Source: Sinohyriopsis cumingii (lineage: Eukaryota > Mollusca > Bivalvia > Unionida > Unionidae). From it: a DNA stretch of 64,000 bases. The notes below the pieces were generated by a model. The model was not told the origin of the DNA, ran no database searches, and was given only the letters and a program-made list of their open reading frames with translations. Of this stretch, positions 25,875 to 34,716 are shown one piece after another (positions within the stretch are counted from its first letter, which is position 1; every line of letters starts with the position of its first letter). The position numbers and the translations under genes are program-made. The stretch covers positions 33,434,901 to 33,498,900 of the forward strand of contig CM068835.1 in the NCBI GenBank assembly GCA_028554795.2, given 5' to 3'.

Positions 25875-26461
25875 AGCAGCAGAGAGGGCGATCAGACCAC
25901 TTAAGGGAGTGGTCACCCTTGTGTTTGGACCCAAAAAAAATAGTGACCCTTCATAGAAGTCAATACCACGTCTACGATTATTGTTTGTCCCAAACAGAAT
26001 TGTAGACGCCCCCTCTCTGCTGCTATTCATGTTGTAAAAGAAATTTTTACCACCATATCAAGTTTGATAAATATTTTTCTTGTTCACCTGAATCATGGGA
26101 ATCTTCGGAATCTTCGGAATCTTCATCTGAATCATGGGAATTTGTTCTATGTTTCATGTAATATTCAAGTTCTGATGGTGGTTTTTCTATTTTTGGATTT
26201 ATGTTCTTTCTTTTTCTGTAATAGTTCATCAAACTTCGATATCGATCTCCACCGCAATTTTTGCAAATCTGATATAATCCTCTAACGCCGTTGTTACATC
26301 CAACACAACTTCGTGGACCAGCATGAGAATTTTTCTTCATAAGATAATTATGTTTCTTGCAATATTCTCCACGGCATTTTTTATCACATTTGTTAGTCGT
26401 TCCTTGACGCAGCCACGCACAGTTGTTCATTATATGAATGATATCTTTTTAATTAAATTTA
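25875..26461 (+). repeat. Left terminal inverted repeat (587 bp)
   Basis: Reverse complement of 41640-42226 with only a handful of visible differences: about five substitutions and two one-base indels that cancel in length. It contains the cysteine-rich gene (26430-26047) and a foldback terminal segment of about 150 nt (see the right TIR). The sharp loss of similarity at 26461/41640 sets the inner boundary. Confidence 0.93.
26047..26430 (-). CDS. Small cysteine-rich zinc-binding protein (TIR copy, left)
   Basis: 127 codons, starting at an ATG preceded by ATTCATATA. Two metal-binding-type clusters are visible. The first is C-x(9)-C-x3-C-x4-C-x2-H near residues 4-26 (NKCDKKCRGEYCKKH). The second is a CxxC...CxxCGG ribbon at about 42-60 (CVGCNNGVRGLYQICKNCGG), followed by a basic patch and an acidic, Ser/Asp-rich repeat tail (DSEDSED). 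The same protein is encoded in the right TIR with four residue differences in the tail, and a shorter paralogue lies at 35731-36030. Function unknown; DNA or RNA binding is an inference from the zinc clusters. Because it lies in the repeat, the element carries two copies firing in opposite directions. Confidence 0.8.
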   Translation of the reverse strand: MNNCAWLRQGTTNKCDKKCRGEYCKKHNYLMKKNSHAGPRSCVGCNNGVRGLYQICKNCGGDRYRSLMNYYRKRKNINPKIEKPPSELEYYMKHRTNSHDSDEDSEDSEDSHDSGEQEKYLSNLIWW

Positions 26462-26505
26462 CACCCCTTCTGCTGATATTAATTAAATCATTATGTTATA
26501 ATAAA
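26431..26505. promoter_or_regulatory. Divergent promoter, left end
   Basis: 75 bp separate the TIR gene (minus) from the first virion gene (plus). TATATGAAT lies at the minus ATG and TTATGTTATAATAAA directly before ATG 26506, the TATA-at-ATG arrangement seen throughout this element. Confidence 0.45.
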
Positions 26506-27487
26506 ATGGTACATTCGGAATCTCATACTGCAAGAATAGCTCGAGAACGATTAGAAGCAATTAAAAAATTTCTTCCTGTCAGAGACTCATTCAGAAAAAA
26601 TCTACAAGCGCAGCAAGAAGCACAAGTTGAGTATGAAGAGGACACTAAAAAACTATTTAAACCCGTCACTGCAACTACTAAGAAAGTTAGAACTGTCATC
26701 AAAGACGATCTTCTTCCGGTATCAAGACAAACTGCAGCGCAGACTGAGGAGATAGCAAGAACAACTAGACAGACAGGGGAGATTTTAAGAAATCTTCCAC
26801 CTGGCATAGCTAGGGAAATAGCTGCAGCTCAACCTCCACCTGTTGGTGAGAAAATACTTGAAGAAATTGGAAAACTTCGTACTGATCTCGCCGACGTTGA
26901 AAAAGAACATGTATCTAAACCCAAACCAGCAGGAGAAAACTTAGAATTAATTGCAAGATTTAACGAAGGAGTTGTTGATGTTATTAGAAATACTGAAAGA
27001 GAAAAATTACCTGAGATGATATTAAATAATATATTTGATAAATCTAGTATTTTAAAACCCCGTCATGAAAAAACAAATGATGATAATTTCATTAAATGGA
27101 TATATCGCGTATATTACAACAAAAAACAAGCTAGAGGTCTAGAATACAAAAGTCTTGATAGAGAAGTAAAAAGACTTTATAGAGAGAGACTGAAACAACT
27201 AGAACAAGAAGAATTCTCCCAGTATCAGCTTCCTCCACCTCTGCAACAAATAGAACAACAGCAATCCTCTTCGCCGCAGCAAAAGTTGAAGTCGGAACTT
27301 AAAAGGGCTGAAGAGCTACTTAAAAAATCAGCGGAAAAAGATCACCCTTCGGGAAGAAAATTCCTTCACCTTTACGTAAAATTCCCGCGCCGGAAATAAC
27401 ATTTACACCGATAGATACACCACCTGGATTTCGAATAAGTGACTTACCTGGCTCACCCCGGGTCACCACTGAAGTACTTACTCGGTA
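26506..27487 (+). CDS. Coiled-coil protein of the virion arm (frame break near the end)
   Basis: Start chosen at ATG 26506, just outside the TIR and right after TTATAATAAA; an upstream in-frame extension is only the antisense of the TIR gene. About 280 residues, highly charged: basic N-terminus, long helical stretches (TEEIARTTRQTGEIL), a segment around residue 195 (FIKWIYRVYYNKKQARGLEY), and a Gln/Pro/Glu-rich end. The initial frame stops at 27399, but from about 27350 another frame stays open, is proline-rich, and ends at 27488 in a TAATG junction with the next gene, which indicates a one-base shift. No family is recognised; a virion-associated or scaffold role is suggested only by position ahead of the capsid gene. 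Confidence 0.7.
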
Positions 27488-27715
27488 ATGCAACCACCAC
27501 CTCAAGATGAACCTAAAACAGGATCTGGTTTATGTCCTGATAATATCATCAATGACGTGTCACGGTTAGAAGTTCTTATAGGAGGAAAACGTGCCGGAAA
27601 TAATTCACCAGAAATAATTAATGAAGCAGCTGATATTTGTCGGCGATTATTTCAGGGTGGTATCATGGATATCGGAGTTTACCGAGAGCTTATCGATGAA
27701 CTTGTTGATGACTAG
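27488..27715 (+). CDS. Small acidic protein, unknown
   Basis: 75 residues. The ATG overlaps the stop of the upstream gene in TAATG, which supports this start. Helical C-terminal half (EIINEAADICRRLFQGG, then VYRELIDELVDD) and a GLCPDNIINDV segment. Not recognised. It lies in the run of virion genes, all on the plus strand, between the coiled-coil protein and a basic minor-capsid-like protein. Confidence 0.65.
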   Translation: MQPPPQDEPKTGSGLCPDNIINDVSRLEVLIGGKRAGNNSPEIINEAADICRRLFQGGIMDIGVYRELIDELVDD

Positions 27716-27726
27716 TTGTTAGATAA

Positions 27727-28218
27727 ATGGTAAATAAAAATAAGATGATAATACATAATAATCATCGCAAACCTGTACAGGTCAGAGCGGTAAACTCACG
27801 ATTACCAATCTATAGAGCTACTTACGGAGATGGACTTGGTGATGTTATTCAGGGATTATTTACAAGGATAGCTCCAAAAGTAGCACCTATTGCAAAACAA
27901 TTATCGATGAAGGCCATTGATATTGTTCGTGATAAAGCTCCTGGTGCAATTATCAATGTTGCTGGTAAGGCGCTCTCTGCGATCAAAGAAAGACTAGCAC
28001 GATTGCGACGAAAACGACAACCGCCAGTAAAATTACCAAGTACTGAGGTGATGCCTGCAGATGTCAGTAAAATAATAAATCAAGCTGCAAATCAAAAACT
28101 AGCAGCGTTAGCAGATCAAGGACTCGGTGAATCTGGAAATAATATCTCAAGTTTGATATCCGGAAGTGGAACTTCCCAAAGTGGAACTTCCCGAAGTGGA
28201 ATTTCCCGAACGCGGTAA
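27727..28218 (+). CDS. Basic amphipathic minor capsid/core-like protein
   Basis: 163 residues. After a basic start comes a glycine-led amphipathic region (GDGLGDVIQGLFTRIAPKVAP) and a helical, hydrophobic-basic middle, then a strongly basic patch RLARLRRKRQ at about 91-100. The end is a Ser/Gly/Thr repeat (SGTSQSGTSRSG) encoded by three 15-bp tandem units at about 28159-28205. The layout resembles small membrane-active or DNA-binding virion proteins next to the capsid gene in adintovirus-like elements; homology is not proven. The tandem units make length variation likely. The start ATG follows TTAGATAA. Confidence 0.6.
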   Translation: MVNKNKMIIHNNHRKPVQVRAVNSRLPIYRATYGDGLGDVIQGLFTRIAPKVAPIAKQLSMKAIDIVRDKAPGAIINVAGKALSAIKERLARLRRKRQPPVKLPSTEVMPADVSKIINQAANQKLAALADQGLGESGNNISSLISGSGTSQSGTSRSGISRTR

Positions 28219-28251
28219 TCAACGTGTTAGACGAAAAATAATTATAATAAA

Positions 28252-29625
28252 ATGTTCAAGCGCGTATCCAACACAGCATTTGACATGGAAGCACCCGTCC
28301 TTAAGGATGAATCGGTACGTGATTATCAGTTTTATTCTTATGACGCACGAGAACCAGATCGACGTGGAAGAATTGAACTACAAGTTCATGACACAAGTAG
28401 ATACTTTTTACCCGCTGATGCTTTTCTTGAGGTAGAAGGTACAATTGTAAGAACAAACGATACTAATTACGCAGATCCAGGAAAAATTGGTTCTGTCAAC
28501 AACGGGATCATGGCATTATTTAGTAGCGCTACATATATGATAGATGGAAAAAATATCGAATCGATTGAGAAAGATGTAGACGTTGCTACATCAATAATAG
28601 GATTAGCAAGATATTCTGATGATTATACAAGATCAGCAGGTCCCACAATGATGTTTGTGAAAGATAACTCCAATCACCCTGAAAGCAATCTGTATGATAT
28701 AAGACAACCAAGAAATTTTGCCGATAACGCTAATGCTGATGTGGCGCCATTGGTTCATGGTTCTAACGAAAATTTCAACTTGGGATTTGCAGCGCGTAGA
28801 AATATGTTGCTAGGAGCAGATAGAAGATTTTCATGTACAATTCCACTATCGCATATTTTTGGATTTTGCAGGAATGTTAAAAAGGTTATTTTTGGAGCTA
28901 GACACACGGTTGTTTTTGTAAGAAAGAATGATGATAACGATGCTCTGTGGAGACCCGCTGGTGATGCTGTTAAAGTAATATTATCGAAACTTTCACTGTG
29001 GATGCCGGTAATGACCCCAACGATCGCAGAAGAACAAAAATTGATTTCTTTCATGGATGCAGGTGGTAAATCCTTGTTGTCATGGTTAACAACAAGCACG
29101 GATAGCATGCAAACTAACGTTAACGGTCGGTTTACATGGCATATAGCATCACAACAGGGTGTTTCTGCACCACGACATATTTTTATTGCTTTTCAGGAAA
29201 CTAATCGTTTAAACTCACAGACTCACTCTCATATGATATTTGACCAACTAGGTCTCACAAATATATCCTTACGGATAAACGGACAACAGGAACCAACAGA
29301 GAATATACAACTAAATTATGCACAAAACCATATAGGACGTGCATATCATTGTTTGATGTCATTTATGGGACGTGATCAAAATGTTGATACTGGGTTACAA
29401 ATATCTCAACATGATTTCAGAACTTTATATCCGATTTATTATTTTTCATTAGAACATCTTGATCTATCAAAACAATCTGTCGTTGATATACATCTCAAAG
29501 CAACATTAAATACAGGTGTTGTTGATTATAGAGCAATCGCGGTTATACTCAGCGATAAAGCCATGTTACTTGAAGGTGGTAGCGTTCGAATGAGAGTCGT
29601 TGATGCACCAGTGGAAAATCTTTAA
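28252..29625 (+). CDS. Major capsid protein, double jelly-roll
   Basis: 457 residues, an uninterrupted frame. The ATG follows AATTATAATAAA. Family B Polinton/adintovirus-type hexon-like capsid protein: the N-terminal jelly roll includes RIELQVHDTSRYFLPADAFLEVEG (in two short parts: RIELQVHDTSRYF and LPADAFLEVEG). The centre has the conserved IPLSHIFGFCRNVKKVIFGA at about residues 198-217, followed by KLSLWMPVMTP. The C-terminal jelly roll includes IYYFSLEHLDLSKQ. Trimers of such proteins form the capsid facets. It stands between minor virion proteins and the protease, the usual order. It is one of the few large genes of the element without a frame break. Identification is from the characteristic central motif and the context. 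Confidence 0.85.
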   Translation: MFKRVSNTAFDMEAPVLKDESVRDYQFYSYDAREPDRRGRIELQVHDTSRYFLPADAFLEVEGTIVRTNDTNYADPGKIGSVNNGIMALFSSATYMIDGKNIESIEKDVDVATSIIGLARYSDDYTRSAGPTMMFVKDNSNHPESNLYDIRQPRNFADNANADVAPLVHGSNENFNLGFAARRNMLLGADRRFSCTIPLSHIFGFCRNVKKVIFGARHTVVFVRKNDDNDALWRPAGDAVKVILSKLSLWMPVMTPTIAEEQKLISFMDAGGKSLLSWLTTSTDSMQTNVNGRFTWHIASQQGVSAPRHIFIAFQETNRLNSQTHSHMIFDQLGLTNISLRINGQQEPTENIQLNYAQNHIGRAYHCLMSFMGRDQNVDTGLQISQHDFRTLYPIYYFSLEHLDLSKQSVVDIHLKATLNTGVVDYRAIAVILSDKAMLLEGGSVRMRVVDAPVENL

Positions 29626-29654
29626 TTATTCAGAAAAATATTATTTATATAAAA

Positions 29655-30097
29655 ATGTCGTATAGTCATGTTAATGTTACTCTGACTCCTGGTCAGGTCA
29701 AAAAGCTTCAATCAAAAACCGCCAACAAATGCGGAACTAAAATACCACTAAAACGAGATCAGATTAGTGGTGGTCCAAACAAATTATCGTTGACAAATAA
29801 TCAGGTTAAACATTTCAATAAAGCCCTAGAATCAAAAACTGGAGTTCAATTTCATCTTTCCCCGAGCGCCATCAAAGACATGTTTAAAACCGGTGGTATA
29901 TTTCCACTTCTTGCGGCTATTCCAGCATTAATAGCTGCTGCTGCTCCAGCCGTAGCAAAAGCAGCCGCATTAGGTACTGTTGGAACAGCTGCTGGAATGG
30001 CTCTAAAGAAAGCAACAGGAAAGGGGTACAAAAAAAAGGACGCGGTCTAAGATTACCGGGATCTCGTTGGGGGAGAGGCCTAAGGCTTCCACGTTAG
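29655..30097 (+). CDS. Small hydrophobic core/minor capsid protein (frame break at poly-A)
   Basis: 131 residues to the first stop at 30050. N-terminal half with two similar LTPGQVKKLQ / LTNNQVKHFNKAL helices, then a Gly-led hydrophobic stretch (GIFPLLAAIPALIAAAAPAVA) and a basic end. This build matches the small pX/pVI-like virion peptides of adintovirus-like elements. At an eight-A tract (30020-30027) the reading frame leaves a downstream segment that stays open in another frame to 30097 and repeats RGLRLP twice. A one-base loss in the homopolymer is therefore likely. Confidence 0.65.
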
Positions 30098-30522
30098 ATG
30101 TTCCAGCATCAAATTTTGATTTACTTGATGCTGCTAAAAAATTAAAAATAAAAGCCTTTAGAGGTGTTTTTATGCGAGATCAATTACCGAAACAACCAAA
30201 CAAACTCGAAACAGGTATTTTTAATCTAGACTCGAATTCCGGACCCGGTACTCATTGGGTATCATACGCGGTTGATCCACGTGGAAACGTTTATTTTGAT
30301 TCGTACGGATTAGCTCCACCCGTTGAATTTATCAAGTATGTTGCACCACTTCATAAAAAAGTTTGGTATTCAACGCTACCCACACAAACAATGACAGATC
30401 CGCCAATATGCGGCCGTGAAGTAATTAATGTACTAGACGCTATATCAAAATCATCCAAACCACCACATAAAGTTGTGCATGATTATACAAGTAACCGATT
30501 CGTTGCGCGTAAAGCGTTTTAA
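30067..30522 (+). CDS. Adenain-like cysteine protease
   Basis: About 140 residues of the adenovirus-type maturation protease fold (C5/Ulp1-like). Visible catalytic set, numbered from the left edge of the open frame: His63 in GTHWVSYA, Asp78 in YFDSYG, Gln107 in LPTQT and Cys115 in PPICGRE. RGVFMRDQLP precedes it, as usual for Polinton proteases. The frame opens without an ATG before 30172; an ATG at 30098 in a neighbouring frame, right after the stop of the core protein, is the likely original start, so a frame change falls within the first codons. The enzyme would cleave virion precursors during maturation. It lies directly behind capsid and core genes. Confidence 0.82.
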   Translation: MGERPKASTLDVPASNFDLLDAAKKLKIKAFRGVFMRDQLPKQPNKLETGIFNLDSNSGPGTHWVSYAVDPRGNVYFDSYGLAPPVEFIKYVAPLHKKVWYSTLPTQTMTDPPICGREVINVLDAISKSSKPPHKVVHDYTSNRFVARKAF

Positions 30523-30540
30523 ACAACAGGTCTTATTATA

Positions 30541-31546
30541 ATGGTTGACATCTACGGAAGATCTTCTACTAGTAAGAAAATAAAATCCGACGTTGATCTG
30601 TCGAAGTATGCGACTAAAGATGAACTCGCTGATAGTATGAACCTGGCTGGAGTTGACCCAGATGAGGTTATTTTTCAAGATCGATATGGTAAACTAAAAA
30701 CAAGCAATATCAGATGGTATGATATAGTTCGACGAGTACTTGGTGCAGTTACGGATAATATTCCCGTGTTTACTGACGGTGGTAGAATCAGAGATTCAAG
30801 TATATCGTTTGCAACAATTAGAAATGAAATTGCAAAAAGCGTTGCTAATTGTATGAAAAGCACCTGCTACACAATGACGGGTGAACTCAGCATGAACGGA
30901 AATAAAATAGTAGTTTTAGCGGATCCAACATCTGACGAAGACGCAGCAACAAAAAAATACGTCGACAACGTGGATGGAAAACTATCCACGCTGCGGGCCG
31001 AGTATGATGTTCACGTAGGCGCTTTTGCAAGACTCCGAAGAAACTTTCAAAAAACCGACGAATCCATAAATAAATTCTTCGGCACTCCTCCCGTCATCGA
31101 CATAAAACTCGTTGATATCAAAAGTAACCTAGACACGATCAAACGAACACAGCAAAACATCGTAGCGGGAATTCCTGAGATCGTCAACGAAACCAGTCTG
31201 ATTAAAATTTCAGCTGGAATAACTCACGGGCATATCACAAACATTGTATTACACGGTATCATCGGGTTTTGCAACATGGTCGCAGCAAAATAAAACTATC
31301 AAATATACCGCAACAGTCACTGGTGTGTACAGGCTGTCTGTGTTTAGTGCTGCAAAATTTGAAATATTTACAACGTTTCCATGGCGTCATTCCACCGACA
31401 GGTTTTCCGGGGTTGTATCTGTTATATTAAATAGCGGAACCGAAGAAATTTTTATCCTGGAAGCAGCTCATGAGAAATTAACCGCAACATCTTACTGGTG
31501 GTGTTTGGAATTTGTAGCTGAAACACCTCAATTGCTTACTGCATAA
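30541..31546 (+). CDS. Fibre-like protein with phage-tail-fibre motif (frame break)
   Basis: Starts at an ATG preceded by TCTTATTATA. The shaft region carries MTGELSMNGNKI followed by LADPTSDEDAATKKYVD (residues 112-142). This is the widespread motif of trimeric tail-fibre and receptor-binding proteins in bacteriophages, also seen in fibre-like proteins of invertebrate Polintons. A helical segment follows (LRAEYDVHVGAFARLRRNF). The first frame ends at 31293; from about 31240 another frame stays open to 31546 and is rich in beta-type residues (TATVTGVYRLSVFSAA), as expected for a knob domain. So the gene is split by one frame shift. The role in host attachment is inferred from motif, position after the protease and length. 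Confidence 0.65.
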
Positions 31547-31548
31547 AA

Positions 31549-32065
31549 ATGTATATGGACGGTACACAATACAGGTACAATCAAGCGCGTGAATGGCAGG
31601 CGGCGTTAAAAGATCAAGTCGATCAATATACAGTAAAAGTAAAAAAATATCGACGACAATTAGTTATCGTTGATGTGATTGTTTATTCAGTATCCGCTTT
31701 TGTTGCTGGAACCGGTGTCATATTATCAGCGTTGACAATGATGGCACCAGCAGCTGTAACTATTTGTATTTCAGCGGCAACAACGATTGCAAAAAAAAAT
31801 ATGTACTTGCACGAACGAAAAATTATCCGATTACATAATAGAATTACACACAGCGACGGTAGCATACTCGAAATTATCCTCGTTGTTATCAGCGAGTCTT
31901 AGTGATGGAATTATATCTGATTTCGAATTTTCAATGATAACTAAAATATACAACGAAGGTATCGGTATTAAAGATACAAGTATTAATAATGACAGAATTA
32001 CTCCGGCAGATCGTGACCAACACAACTCCGCCAAAGATAACGATGATCTCGGTAAGTTCATCTAA
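31549..32065 (+). CDS. Membrane protein with C-terminal helical tail (frame break)
   Basis: ATG 31549 follows CATAAAA. A basic, helical N-terminus (REWQAALKDQVDQ) leads into two hydrophobic segments (IVDVIVYSVSAFVAGTGVIL and an Ala/Thr-rich one) at about 40-80, then a charged region. The first frame stops at 31902. Another frame, open from about 31787 to 32065, continues with SSLLSASLSDGIISDFEFSM, a tail motif that recurs in small proteins of animal Polinton-like elements. One frame shift therefore lies near 31845. The end overlaps the start of the penton-like gene (31989). Function unknown; a virion membrane or membrane-remodelling role is possible. Confidence 0.6.
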
Positions 32066-33420
32066 TCCTGAATTTAGTGTTAATTTTCCTACTGCAATTC
32101 CAGTAAAAGAAATAGCACTAGCACAATTACGGGTATATTACAGCTGGCCAAATATCAGATCAAAATCATTTAATGGTACACCAGCAAATAATTCGCTTGT
32201 ATTTGCTAGTAAAAATAAACCCGATGAAACACCTGACTGGGTTGTTGTTGGAATACCAACTGGCAGTTATGAGATCGAACAAATCAATGATGAATTTGCG
32301 CGTAGAATAAAATCAATAACGGGAAAAGAATCAAAAATTTCAATTAATGTTCATGAACCGACGCTGTCCTCGACGGTTGAAATACATTCTCCCGATTACG
32401 TCGTTGATATTTATCAATCCACGATAAGATCCGTACTAGGTTGGCCGGATGTCCCCCCGGTGTATCATGGACCACTAGAACCGAAAAAATCTGATTATGT
32501 CACAGATATACAATCATATCATGAAATTAATCCATCATACAAACAACATCTACTTAATATAAAAAAGCAACGTTGTTGGGTTATAGTTTTTTATTTGTTG
32601 ATAAGGACCGCATACGGTGGAGTTCTATTTATGAACAAAAACCTGGAGTAAGAACCGAATCTTATGTTATTCACCTGATTGAACTAAAAACATATTTTGA
32701 GATCATTAATCGAGAACATAAGATACAGCTAGAAAAACTACAACTAGCTCTTCAAGAGTATCAACTTAATTTGTCATCAGGCAAAGTTTTCCTGGATGAA
32801 ATTATCAAACAACAAGAAATATTAAATCAGCTTGTATCCGACATGGAATAATTTCACCAGCGAGTAATTGATGCAACAATAAATTATACCGACGGCGACA
32901 ATAAGGATAAAGAAAGATTTTTAACCGCATACAATATAAAACAAGCTGACCTAGTGAATTTTAAATTTCCAGGATATAACGTAGACAAACTAAAAAATCT
33001 GTCAGTGATGTCATTGATGAGAACTTTCCTAAAATACATGATGCATGGAGAAAAATAGCACCACCTCCAACTGTTCTTAGATATGATAATGATCCACATG
33101 GCGGCGGGAGACACGTATCTCCGGGAATCGTTAACATAACGTCGACGGTCGCGGTTAATCTAGTTTGTGACGTAATCGATGGCAGCTATCAAATAGATCT
33201 CGGAAGATCAAATCAGGCTCAACAAGGATACATCCTATACACGTTCACACCACAAGTTCCCCCCGGAAGTTTAATCGTGCAAGAACCAACTAATCCTGTG
33301 TATCTACGGTGTCACAATAATATGTTAACACGAATAAATTTTAAGCTCACAGACCACCTTAATCGCTTAATTGACATACGTGGAGAAGAACTTGTGATAA
33401 ATCTGTATGTGAAATCTTAA
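31989..33420 (+). pseudogene. Penton-like minor capsid protein, broken in three places
   Basis: The N-terminal third (31989 to about 32565) matches the single-jelly-roll penton proteins of Polintons and adintoviruses: EFSVNFPTAIPVKEIALAQL, then VGIPTGSYEIEQIND and STIRSVLGW. The C-terminal part (about 33005-33420) has VNLVCDVIDGSYQID, FTPQVPPGSLIV and RGEELVINLYV, also penton-like. Between them is a Lys/Gln/Glu-rich coiled-coil-like stretch of about 140 codons (32573-33000). Reading through needs a shift near 32570, crosses a TAA at 32849-32851, and needs another shift near 33000. Pentons form capsid vertices. It is the last gene of the virion run. The middle insertion is unusual and may be a lineage-specific extension. 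Confidence 0.7.
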
Positions 33421-33714
33421 ATATTATGTAATGGAGTGTTTTATACACTAAACACGGACACGAGGATTTCTAACAGTTAGAAGAACATTTGTAACAGAGA
33501 TCAGACTTACTGCTGTATTAAATTCGATCAACTTAAAAGAAAATAAAATATTTTTTTATTACTGATACAAATTAATCAGATTGTGTGTTTGGAACAAATT
33601 AATCAGCCTTGCAAAAAATATTTCAGAAAAAAAAATTTATTCAGAAATATGTTTTTATTCAGAAATATGTTTTTATTTTTTTTTTCTGAAAATTAAATTC
33701 TAGCCCACACGTGG
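33421..33714. other. Convergent intergenic region
   Basis: AT-rich with a T/A-rich direct repeat (TTATTCAGAAATATG twice near 33635-33668) and long T runs, between the convergent penton-like and coiled-coil genes. Suitable for transcript ends; no coding sequence seen. Confidence 0.4.
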
Positions 33715-34160
33715 TTAGCGTTGACAGGGACCCCAGTTACCAAAACTTTCATTTTCATTATTACTTTGGATCGTTTCACCAGTGACGGGGTTAGTTTGGA
33801 TCGTTTCACGATCTGACATAATTTTTCTTAATTGTCTTATACGAGTACTAATCGTTTTCTTTGCCTCGTACTCGTGGGATAACAGCGATCTAATTCTTTC
33901 TACGGCGGCAGAGAGAGAGGAACGAACTCCTTCACCTGATTATCTTCTACGGTAGCTAGCGACTGAAACATTGCCGCCTGAATCCGCTTCATGAGCTTGT
34001 ACTCAGATGATAGTGTGTGTGTTCCCTGGCTTTTACGTTCTTGTAAAATCTCAAAATCAGAAACTATTTTTTCAGGATTTAGTTCATCTGATATATTAAT
34101 TCCATCTTTTTTCAATTTTTTAATAGCAACAATTACATCATTGATATTTTCATGGTTCAT
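33715..34160 (-). CDS. Small charged helical protein, unknown (frame break)
   Basis: The ATG at 34160 is preceded by TATATTATATT. The first 86 residues are charged and helical (IVAIKKLKKDGINI, SEYKLMKRIQAAMFQ), then a stop at 33900. Another frame continues from about 33905 to 33715 and remains coding in character (RIRQLRKIMSDRETIQTNP). It contains a 15-bp direct repeat (GGATCGTTTCAC on the plus strand, twice). A single frame change is likely. No family recognised. It is the only minus-strand gene at the end of the virion arm and borders the control region. Confidence 0.5.
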
Positions 34161-34263
34161 AATATAATATATAAATCTTTAAAATAAAAAAAATTATCCC
34201 TATAGAACCCCTATCGAGTCTTTAGCGAGTTCGTCGGGATGTTTCAAGGACAGTACAACCAAG

Positions 34264-34296
34264 AACTCGTAGCTTGCCACCGCAATCTACCAAGTT
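34264..34296. repeat. 33-bp direct repeat, copy 1
   Basis: Starts AACTCGTAGCTTGCCACCGC. It is identical to 34392-34424, 128 bp downstream. Confidence 0.95.
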
Positions 34297-34391
34297 CATT
34301 AGGCACACGAAACATTCCCTCTACGAGAGCCCCTAACCCGCCAAACAACGGTCTAGAAGGCCCAAGAGGGAGGACGGCACAATCCTCATTA

Positions 34392-34424
34392 AACTCGTAG
34401 CTTGCCACCGCAATCTACCAAGTT
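34392..34424. repeat. 33-bp direct repeat, copy 2
   Basis: Identical to 34264-34296. The surrounding sequence differs, so this is a local duplication or a conserved site, not a longer array. Confidence 0.95.
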
Positions 34425-34611
34425 TAGAGGATATACGCATAACATTCAATGAATGAAGGACAGTACAAACATACAAGCTCAGCAAAACCTCAGCAAAACC
34501 CCACCCACAATAATTAATCCCGTGGGTGATACGAAAATGTGTATCAACCACCGGTCAATATTGTGGCTGAATTTTGCTGAGCGGGGGGTTTTGCGGTTCC
34601 CCCATTATTAT

Positions 34612-34716
34612 AAAAATCGCAATTATGCGCACCACCGACAAATTGTCAGCCATGGGGATTCGATCCTGGACCGCGAGCGTCACAGTCCAATACCATACTG
34701 ATTGAGCTATCGAACT
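34612..34716 (-). ncRNA. tRNA-like Pol III transcription unit
   Basis: On the minus strand an A box TAGCTCAATCAG (34709-34698) is followed 32 nt later by a B box GGATCGAATCC (34666-34656). After it come two small hairpins (GACAATTTGTC and CGCATAATTGCG) and a TTTTT stop (34616-34612). The anticodon-loop position reads CTGTGAC, as in tRNA-His, but the T stem and acceptor stem do not pair well, so a functional tRNA is unlikely. Possible readings: a virus-encoded small RNA, comparable in principle with the Pol III RNAs of adenoviruses, or a captured SINE head. It does not match either SINE family in this window. Confidence 0.45.

Noticed and set aside
26323..26505. N-terminal extension of the first virion gene into the left TIR
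   Set aside because: It is the antisense of the cysteine-rich gene and the same antisense frame occurs in the right TIR without the virion gene. ATG 26506 is preferred.
34612..34716. Functional tRNA-His gene
   Set aside because: A and B boxes fit but the T stem and acceptor stem do not pair, so it is listed only as tRNA-like.
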